From an uncultured Clostridia bacterium (GTDB lineage Bacteria; Bacillota; Clostridia; Oscillospirales; Oscillospiraceae): a stretch of 10,803 nucleotides of DNA. Numbering within the stretch: position 1 is the first letter of the stretch; every line of letters starts with the position of its first letter. Positions 6,328-10,803 of the stretch are shown piece by piece. The notes under the pieces were generated by a model. The model was not told where the DNA came from. It made no database searches and worked only from the letters and a program-made list of their open reading frames with translations. Position numbers and translations under genes: made by a program. Location of the stretch: contig CAMNHH010000073.1 of NCBI GenBank assembly GCA_946539175.1, positions 1 through 10,803 of the forward strand. Reading direction: 5' to 3'.

Positions 6328-7242
6328 TCACCTCATCCTTTGCATTTTCCCGGATATGGCGTCTATCAGCATCTCAACGGGCGTCATTTTTCCGGTACCA
6401 TAATCGTATCCGGTCCCGGTGAGGCTCCAGCCGGGACGAATCGTCATTTCATCGGAATCAAGATAATAAATCAGACTGCATTCCGTCAGTTCCATCACCA
6501 TAGGCAGATCAGAAAGCCAGCCTGTCTCCGCTGTTTTTCGGAGCTCGTCCACGCTCATGCAGCTTTGCAGATCATAGCTTTCCTGCGCAACGCCAGGGTG
6601 GATCGGAAGCTGCAAAACGATCGTACTGTCGGGCTGTGCGAAGACGCTGCTCACTGGGGCCGTAGAGTCCGTCTTCACGTCCAGAGGGACCCCGTCGATT
6701 ACAATCCCAAAGCTTAGCCATTGATCTTCCGGGACCGGGCCGGTCCATGTACGCAGGGCAAAGCCCAGCTTCCGCTCCAGGAAACCGCTGATATCAGCCA
6801 ATGCTGTTTGCGCTTCTTTCTTGGACAGCCCTTTGAGATAGATCGAGGCGGCGTTGATCTGAACGGAGAAGCTCTGCGTCCCGTTGTCGTATTCCAGCAT
6901 GCTGCTTCCGTCTTTTTTCGTTTCTGCGTGTTGGATTGCCTCCGGGAAGACGGCCTCCCGCAGCTCCGACCACAGTGCGGCGCAGTCCAGTCTGTTATAG
7001 GAGCGCACAGACACGGTTCCTTCGGGCTGAAACTCCGCCGGGATTCGCCAGAGGATGCCGGAGGATCTGCTCTCGATGGCCTGGCGCAGCTCTGGGTCAA
7101 GATCCAGTTCATCCCAGTCGTTTGCCGTGGGCCGGGTTGGCTGTGTGATGGGGTTCCCGTCAGAATCTACGATCTCACAGCCTACAAAGCAGAGCAAAAA
7201 TGCCGAAAACAGCAGGAGGACGATAGTTTTTCTTATAGCCAA
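6328..7242 (-). CDS. Lipoprotein, paralogue of the preceding gene (unknown function)
   Basis: A 304-residue secreted lipoprotein. The signal peptide has the basic start AIRK, a hydrophobic core at 6-20 and a lipobox ending FVG-Cys22. The mature part begins with an acidic, Pro/Thr-rich stretch. It is related along its length to the other lipoprotein: LDCAALWSELREAVFP here against VDCNGFFEEMLDELFP there, IDGVPLDV against VDGLQIGA, and a C-terminal W..TG..YDYGTGKMTPVE against W.KGVNFDLETGKGTPFE. The start is TTG at 7242, one base after the preceding stop, because GGGAGG (7251-7256) is 8 bases upstream. An ATG at 7263 lacks a site and would place extra polar residues before the signal. It presumably works on the outer face with the ABC permeases; a DUF6034-like family is possible but not verified. 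Confidence 0.8.
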   Translation of the reverse strand: MAIRKTIVLLLFSAFLLCFVGCEIVDSDGNPITQPTRPTANDWDELDLDPELRQAIESRSSGILWRIPAEFQPEGTVSVRSYNRLDCAALWSELREAVFPEAIQHAETKKDGSSMLEYDNGTQSFSVQINAASIYLKGLSKKEAQTALADISGFLERKLGFALRTWTGPVPEDQWLSFGIVIDGVPLDVKTDSTAPVSSVFAQPDSTIVLQLPIHPGVAQESYDLQSCMSVDELRKTAETGWLSDLPMVMELTECSLIYYLDSDEMTIRPGWSLTGTGYDYGTGKMTPVEMLIDAISGKMQRMR

Positions 7243-7243
7243 A

Positions 7244-8290
7244 TCAAGCGCCTCCCATGTCATATCTACGCCCTGTTTCGGCATCGAAAACATATTCAAA
7301 GGGCGTCCCTTTCCCGGTTTCCAGATCAAAGTTTACGCCCTTGACCCACCAGACGGGAATCAGCAGCTCCTTCTCCTCATGGATCAGATAGCAGAGCCGG
7401 CTGGAACGATAGACTTTCACCAAGGGTTCACTGGGATTGAAATACGCTTCAAGGGTCAGGCGGAGTTCCTCCTGTGAGAAATCGCCGTCAAGCCGGACGG
7501 TTCCGGCTTCCTCACCGACAGAGATCGGACTAACAAACTCAACAGATCCTGAGGGCGCCAGAAAAACGCCGTAAGTCCCTTGGAGTTTGCCGTTGATCGG
7601 AAGGATGGACGCCGCGCCGATCTGCAAACCATCCACTTGGCCGGTATAGTATGCGATGGCGTCTGTGCGCGCCGTATCAAAGTCCGTCCATTCCCACATT
7701 TCCACGCCGGTTTTTTGGGAAAGCCATCCCACAGCCTTTGGCAAGACAGTCTCGCCCAGATTACCTGGCAGCCGATAGAGATTGATGAAACGTCCACTAA
7801 CTTCTGAAACGCAGTGCAGCGTGTTCTGGCCTGATTTTAACTCGATCACGGTGGCACCAGGCAATTCTTCACGGTTTTCTACCGGTGCGTTCGGAAACAA
7901 CTCATCCAGCATTTCTTCAAAAAAGCCGTTGCAGTCCACCAAGGTATAGTGCCAAATCTTAGCCTCTTTCCGTTCCTCCACGAAGCAATCCTCAGCCCAG
8001 ATCAGCGTAGGCTTTTTTTCTGCCAAGGCCGCTTGGATTTCAGCAGCAAGAGGATCGTCCTCCTCCAAGATATACGGCGGCTCCGTGTAAATCTGCCCGT
8101 CCTCAAAACCGTCGTGATCGGACGCTGTGTTCTTTTGCGCTTCCACGTTGGTATCATGGATGTTTGTCCCGATGGGACCGTTGCTTGTGTCAGTATTTGC
8201 AGAGTGTTCGTCACTGCCGCAGCTTGCCAACAGCAGCAGGCAAGCCGCTCCAAGAAGTATCATAAGAATCCATCGTTTCACGTGCATCAT
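7244..8290 (-). CDS. Lipoprotein, first of a paralogous pair (unknown function)
   Basis: A 348-residue lipoprotein. The N terminus MMHVKRW is followed by a hydrophobic core and the lipobox LAS-Cys24. Residues about 25-75 form a polar, Asp/Asn/Ser/Thr-rich linker, then a folded domain to the C terminus. The domain is shared with the next gene (see there), so a tandem duplication is likely. ATG at 8290 is chosen because AAGGA (8296-8300) is 5 bases upstream; ATG at 8287 is also possible, and a TTG at 8317 overlapping the anti-sigma stop has no separate site. Placement between the anti-sigma-like gene and the permeases suggests a cell-surface sensor or a substrate-capturing partner of the ABC transporter, as the LanI-type or solute-binding lipoproteins are for other systems. 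This role is inference. Confidence 0.82.
   Translation of the reverse strand: MMHVKRWILMILLGAACLLLLASCGSDEHSANTDTSNGPIGTNIHDTNVEAQKNTASDHDGFEDGQIYTEPPYILEEDDPLAAEIQAALAEKKPTLIWAEDCFVEERKEAKIWHYTLVDCNGFFEEMLDELFPNAPVENREELPGATVIELKSGQNTLHCVSEVSGRFINLYRLPGNLGETVLPKAVGWLSQKTGVEMWEWTDFDTARTDAIAYYTGQVDGLQIGAASILPINGKLQGTYGVFLAPSGSVEFVSPISVGEEAGTVRLDGDFSQEELRLTLEAYFNPSEPLVKVYRSSRLCYLIHEEKELLIPVWWVKGVNFDLETGKGTPFEYVFDAETGRRYDMGGA
7251..7256 (-). promoter_or_regulatory. Ribosome binding site deciding a TTG start
   Basis: GGGAGG on the minus strand, 8 bases before TTG at 7242. It lies inside the longer ATG-started reading (7263), which therefore is probably not used. Confidence 0.65.
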
Positions 8291-8313
8291 TGAGTTCCTT
8301 CTTTCTGTTTCGT

Positions 8314-9513
8314 TCAATTCATCAATACCGCGTCAGTATCTTCAACGGGAATCAGCCCGGTCATGATCGTTACAAGCTCCTCGACGGGGAACCGTTCCGG
8401 GCCAACGGAGCAGAGCGTATAATCCGCGCCGTCGAGCTGCCAGAGGAGCTGCGACGCCCATTCGCTCTCGAAGCAAAGGATTGGACTTCCGTTCACATCT
8501 CGTTCCGTTTTTTCGTAGCTTCGGTTCAGAGTTTCCCAATCCTTTTTGATCCAACTGTTTCTGCCTTCCATCGAGATGCTCAGCTCCAGCACGGTGGGCT
8601 GGTGGGGGCCCTCCTTCAGCCACAGGAACAGATACTCGCCGTTTCCGTCCCTGCTGCCGCAGGACTGCTCATATCCCTGCGGAATCGTTTCCGGAAACAG
8701 GATACGGTTCAATATCAGACTTGGCTGGGGTTCCTGCGAAGAAGCGGCTTGTTCTTCGATCACGACGTATTTTGTCACATCGCTGACCGGCTGGATGCTC
8801 TCTAGAATCTCCGCGAGTCTGGCGTCTTCCATGGAGTAATTGACCTCCATGGAGAAGAGATAGAAGCCGTCCGACCAGTAGAGCTTTTGCAGACCGGGAT
8901 GTTCGGCGTGGACGCCGTTCTCGTCCTTCTCAGAGGGCTCGACCATGAGCCGCTGCACAGTATAGCCGCCCAACTCCGTCTGCGTGATGGAATAGCCGGC
9001 GTCAAAGCCGGTGCTGACGGTATCAAAGGTCTGCCCCTTTGCATAATCAGGCCACGCGACCTGCCGGAACAAGACGTATTCTCCGTCTTCGTTCTGCCAT
9101 TGGAGCAGGCTGTCCGTGCGGAAGTTGATTACAGCGCCTTTCATCACCGTCAGCGGAATCGGCTCCATTTGCTCCGCGGGAAGCATCGGCACGTAACAGG
9201 TCAGAAGCCTGGAAGGCGCATCTTTCGACATCTGAACGTCCAGGGAAATATTCAGGGAGCTTTCGCGGACGTCGATGGGTTGACCCTTCTCAACAAAGAT
9301 TCCGGATATGCGGTATTGCTCCGCTGTTACCCCGAACAACGCGTTCCAGATCGCGGGGGCAGCGAAGGCCGTAAAGGACAGCAGTGCGATGATGGCTGCG
9401 GCCATCAGGATTCTTATCTTGACCCGATGCTTCCCGGAGGCCAGCCGCTCGCTGTGCTCCAGATCCTCATCGCTGGCCGCGCCGATGGCGGCAATGAGAT
9501 CCAGCTTCGTCAT
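8314..9513 (-). CDS. Membrane-anchored anti-sigma-factor-like protein with DUF4367-like repeats
   Basis: A 399-residue bitopic protein. Residues 1-33 are cytoplasmic (LDLIAAIGAASDEDLEHSE) and would bind the sigma factor. A single helix spans about 34-54, and the rest is extracellular. Two units resemble each other and the DUF4367 domain: about 134-243, ending LYWSDGFYLFSMEV then ILESIQPV; and about 270-390, ending LLWQLDGADYTLCSV then IMTGLIPV. There is no HxxxCxxC zinc anti-sigma motif, and the cytoplasmic part is very short. The gene overlaps the sigma stop (start ATG at 9513, AAGGAGG about 10 bases upstream) and the layout is the usual sigma/anti-sigma pair. It is expected to hold the sigma factor at the membrane until an outside signal releases it. 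Confidence 0.8.
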   Translation of the reverse strand: MTKLDLIAAIGAASDEDLEHSERLASGKHRVKIRILMAAAIIALLSFTAFAAPAIWNALFGVTAEQYRISGIFVEKGQPIDVRESSLNISLDVQMSKDAPSRLLTCYVPMLPAEQMEPIPLTVMKGAVINFRTDSLLQWQNEDGEYVLFRQVAWPDYAKGQTFDTVSTGFDAGYSITQTELGGYTVQRLMVEPSEKDENGVHAEHPGLQKLYWSDGFYLFSMEVNYSMEDARLAEILESIQPVSDVTKYVVIEEQAASSQEPQPSLILNRILFPETIPQGYEQSCGSRDGNGEYLFLWLKEGPHQPTVLELSISMEGRNSWIKKDWETLNRSYEKTERDVNGSPILCFESEWASQLLWQLDGADYTLCSVGPERFPVEELVTIMTGLIPVEDTDAVLMN

Positions 9514-10067
9514 GGCAGGTAGCCCTCCTTTCGCAGATGCTCTTTCAGCTTTTTCCTGGTACGGGACAGCAAATTGAGTACGTTGCTCTCCCGCATGGCG
9601 TAACGTGCCGCGATTTCTTCCGTGCTTTCAAAGAAAAAGTAGCGCCGCAGGAAAACGTCCCGCTGGGTCTTTGTACAATCGGAGAGGAATTTTCGGATCG
9701 TTTCCTCCAGCTCCTTCCTCTCGACTTCCCCTTGGGGCTCGTCTCCTTTGCTGACCAGATCAGGAAGCTCTTCCAGCGCCAGCGTCATTCCTGCGCCTCG
9801 TTTTTCCGCTGTGTTTCGATGCCACCGGTTAATGGCAAGATTTCGCGTGAGCCTTGCGAAAAACGGACGGAGCTTCGGAGGCTTACGCGGCGGGATCGCG
9901 TTCCAGGCGTGCAGCCAGGTATCGTCCAGGGTTTCCTGCGTATCCTCGTGATTCGCAAGCACCCGCTGGGCAATTCCATAGCAGTAAGCGCCGTATTTTC
10001 TCTCCGATTCGGCAATCGCCGCTTCCTCCCGCGCCCAGTACAGCGCCACAATTTTTGCGTCCTCCAT
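9510..10067 (-). CDS. ECF (extracytoplasmic function) RNA polymerase sigma factor
   Basis: A 185-residue sigma-70 family protein of the two-domain ECF type. Region sigma-2 covers about 23-88: EDTQETLDDTWLHAWNAI is the region 2.1-2.2 helix, and FFARLTRNLAINRWHR is the promoter-melting and -10 recognition helix. Region sigma-4 covers about 118-178, with the helix-turn-helix at about 146-172 (STEEIAARYAMRESNVLNLLSRTRKKL split over the turn). It directs RNA polymerase to a regulon that probably includes its own operon. ATG at 10067 has an ideal GGAGGTGA site. It heads the eight-gene operon and is followed by its likely anti-sigma partner with a 4-base overlap. Confidence 0.93.
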   Translation of the reverse strand: MEDAKIVALYWAREEAAIAESERKYGAYCYGIAQRVLANHEDTQETLDDTWLHAWNAIPPRKPPKLRPFFARLTRNLAINRWHRNTAEKRGAGMTLALEELPDLVSKGDEPQGEVERKELEETIRKFLSDCTKTQRDVFLRRYFFFESTEEIAARYAMRESNVLNLLSRTRKKLKEHLRKEGYLP

Positions 10068-10093
10068 CCGATCACCTCCAATTCCTCTCTACT

Positions 10094-10122
10094 ATTATAT
10101 ACACAAAATGAAGACCGGTTCT
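10094..10122 (-). promoter_or_regulatory. Candidate promoter of the ECF operon
   Basis: On the minus strand a perfect TATAAT (10099-10094) stands 27 bases before the sigma gene start. No TTGACA-like hexamer lies 16-18 bases upstream; instead AGAACC (10122-10117) lies 17 bases away, which resembles the AAC core of ECF-type -35 elements. Self-regulation by the ECF factor is therefore possible, but a sigma-A promoter resting on the strong -10 cannot be excluded. Confidence 0.5.
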
Positions 10123-10205
10123 ATCACATAACAGAACATTATTTTTCAAGAAAATATTAGCACAAATGTTAGGTCGGGTGAGAATACAAAACAAGGGGAG
10201 TGTAA

Positions 10206-10400
10206 ATTCTGCCCCTGTTAAGTGATATCCAAGCTGAAAACGCTGACCCGGTTGATCTGACTCTGCTGAACAGCATCCGCCAGATCTTCCGGGAGGAAAT
10301 GCGGACGCTGCCGACCCTGCAAGAAAGCACCGTACCGGCTATACCCGCCGAAGAACAGGGGGACCAGAGCGTGATGGATGATTTGGAGCTGTTTGGATGA
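10206..10400 (+). pseudogene. C-terminal fragment of an unknown gene, no start codon
   Basis: A frame of about 64 codons opens directly after a TAA at 10203. It reads LLSDIQAENADPVDLTLLN, then SIRQIFREEMRTLPTLQ, and ends MDDLELFG. The helical, acidic composition looks like a real protein end, and base use is GC-rich, unlike the AT-rich bases just upstream. The only ATG is internal, near codon 30, with no upstream start, so the 5' part has probably been deleted. A perfect hairpin terminator includes its stop codon. It lies before relaxase-like sequence, so it may derive from the same mobile element. Family not recognised. Confidence 0.45.
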
Positions 10401-10421
10401 CGTCCACGTGACGTCATTTTT
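10398..10421 (+). terminator. Intrinsic terminator overlapping the stop of the ORF fragment
   Basis: TGACGTC (10398-10404) and GACGTCA (10410-10416) form a perfect 7-bp stem with a 5-base loop, CACGT, followed directly by TTTTT (10417-10421). The TGA of the fragment is the first part of the stem. Confidence 0.7.
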
Positions 10422-10439
10422 CCTTTGCCCGGTTTCCAA

Positions 10440-10457
10440 GCGTCATCAAATTGACGC
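10440..10457. repeat. Inverted repeat downstream of the terminator
   Basis: GCGTCA (10440-10445) and TGACGC (10452-10457) are perfect inverted copies around TCAAAT. They share the GACG/CGTC core with the terminator stem 24 bases away, giving four copies of the core within 60 bases. No T-run follows on the plus strand. It could be a protein-binding or oriT-like site of the lost element, or chance. Confidence 0.35.
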
Positions 10458-10650
10458 CAATGTGTTTCTGCGGAAAAAGACTCTCCGCAAGGGAACCAGG
10501 CACCCCAACAGCGGCATGGGACACAGCCAGATCGGCAAGATGAAGGGAAACGTTGCCTACCGCGGCGATCAGAGCTTTCGCCCCGACGAGCTGACGCCGG
10601 AGACCTGCCATGAGATCGGAATTGAGACCGCCCGCCGCATGTGGCCGGAT
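10441..10650 (+). pseudogene. Relaxase (mobilization nuclease) remnant
   Basis: An open frame without credible start; the frame is open back to 10375 but crosses the terminator. From about 10543 it reads GNVAYRGDQSFRPDELTPET, then CHEIGIETARRMWPD. This matches the stretch of clostridial conjugative-element relaxases that reads roughly YH-YQSF-PGE-TPE-AHEIG before the metal-binding HxH motif. The catalytic N-terminal Tyr region and the His triad are absent: the sequence switches to recombinase at 10651. The upstream codons (10441-10540) are not recognisable. Relaxases nick oriT to start transfer of plasmids and ICEs; this piece cannot work. Assignment is by recall of family pattern, not by a search. 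Confidence 0.55.
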
Positions 10651-10803
10651 TACGAGGCGATCATTGACGAGAATACCGGCTGCGGGTACAGGAGCTTCGG
10701 AAGAAAAAACGCAGACCGACCGCAACCGGAAGAAAGCGCTTATTTTCGGCTTGATCTTCTTCCCGGACTGCGGTGCGAAGTCGCATTTCAGCGCAGCCAA
10801 GAG
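10651..10803 (+). pseudogene. Large serine recombinase remnant (C-terminal part), frameshifted
   Basis: This matches the end of the Recombinase domain and the start of the zinc-ribbon of TndX/TnpX-like integrases. It reads in three frames. YEAIIDENT lies at 10651-10677; then, after an apparent one-base loss at 10677/10678, VQELRKKKRRPTATGRK with RLFS to 10748; then, after another apparent loss near 10748, GLIFFPDCGAKSHF to the window end. The usual pattern in these enzymes is IIDE-TW--VQ-LR--RRPT-TG then LFSGL-FC-DCGAK. The first zinc-ribbon Cys is Phe here. Restoring single bases would rejoin all three segments. The gene is clearly inactive and continues beyond the window. Such enzymes excise and insert integrative elements. 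Confidence 0.65.

Noticed and set aside
10194..10216. AGGGG/CCCCT hairpin as a terminator on the minus strand
   Set aside because: The stem is only 5 bp plus a bulged pair, and no intact minus-strand gene lies upstream for it to end.
10414..10800. 128-codon minus-strand frame at the window end
   Set aside because: It is antisense to the relaxase/recombinase remnants; the plus strand has family patterns and this frame has none.
10378..10803. A single intact gene starting at ATG 10378
   Set aside because: The first codons cross the hairpin terminator and overlap the previous fragment, no ribosome binding site is at normal distance, and the frame leaves recombinase homology at 10677.

Overview
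The window looks like a chromosomal segment of a GC-rich, low-branching Firmicute, most likely a gut clostridium of the Oscillospiraceae/Ruminococcaceae type. This is an inference. It rests on strong AGGAGG-type ribosome binding sites, GC-rich codon use, TTG and GTG starts, tightly overlapping operons, an ECF sigma factor paired with a membrane anti-sigma of the DUF4367-like kind, and remnants of clostridial-style mobile elements. No rRNA, tRNA or CRISPR array was seen.

Left part (1-2784, plus strand). The window opens inside the 3' part of a tryptophanase / tyrosine phenol-lyase family gene, which ends at a hairpin terminator. An MBL-fold hydrolase follows. Next, behind a good sigma-A-type promoter with an extended -10, comes a two-gene unit: a flavin-reductase-like FMN-binding protein and a class I glutamine-amidotransferase-like gamma-Glu-GABA hydrolase (PuuD-like). 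A probable bidirectional terminator separates this from convergent genes on the minus strand.

Middle (2591-3350, minus strand). Here lies a small, unrecognised one-helix membrane protein. Its best ribosome binding site leads into an in-frame stop or a shifted frame, so the gene may be damaged. A second hydrophobic ORF overlaps its stop by ATGA.

Main feature (10067 down to 3458, minus strand). Eight genes are packed with overlaps or very short gaps: ECF sigma factor, membrane-anchored anti-sigma-like protein, two paralogous lipoproteins, three polytopic ABC permeases, and one ABC ATPase with a Glu in the Q-loop position. A candidate promoter with TATAAT precedes the sigma gene and a T-rich terminator follows the ATPase. 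The layout suggests an envelope-stress or antimicrobial-peptide sensing and export/immunity system resembling BcrAB and LanFEG. The sigma and anti-sigma would be the switch, the lipoproteins the outer-face sensors or substrate-binding parts, and the ABC complex the effector. The substrate is unknown and the role is inferred.

Right end (10206-10803, plus strand). This is a decayed mobile-element scar. It holds a start-less C-terminal ORF fragment ending in a perfect hairpin terminator, a second inverted repeat, and an open frame in which a relaxase-like segment is joined directly to the C-terminal part of a large serine recombinase. The recombinase part carries at least two apparent frameshifts and has lost a zinc-ribbon cysteine.
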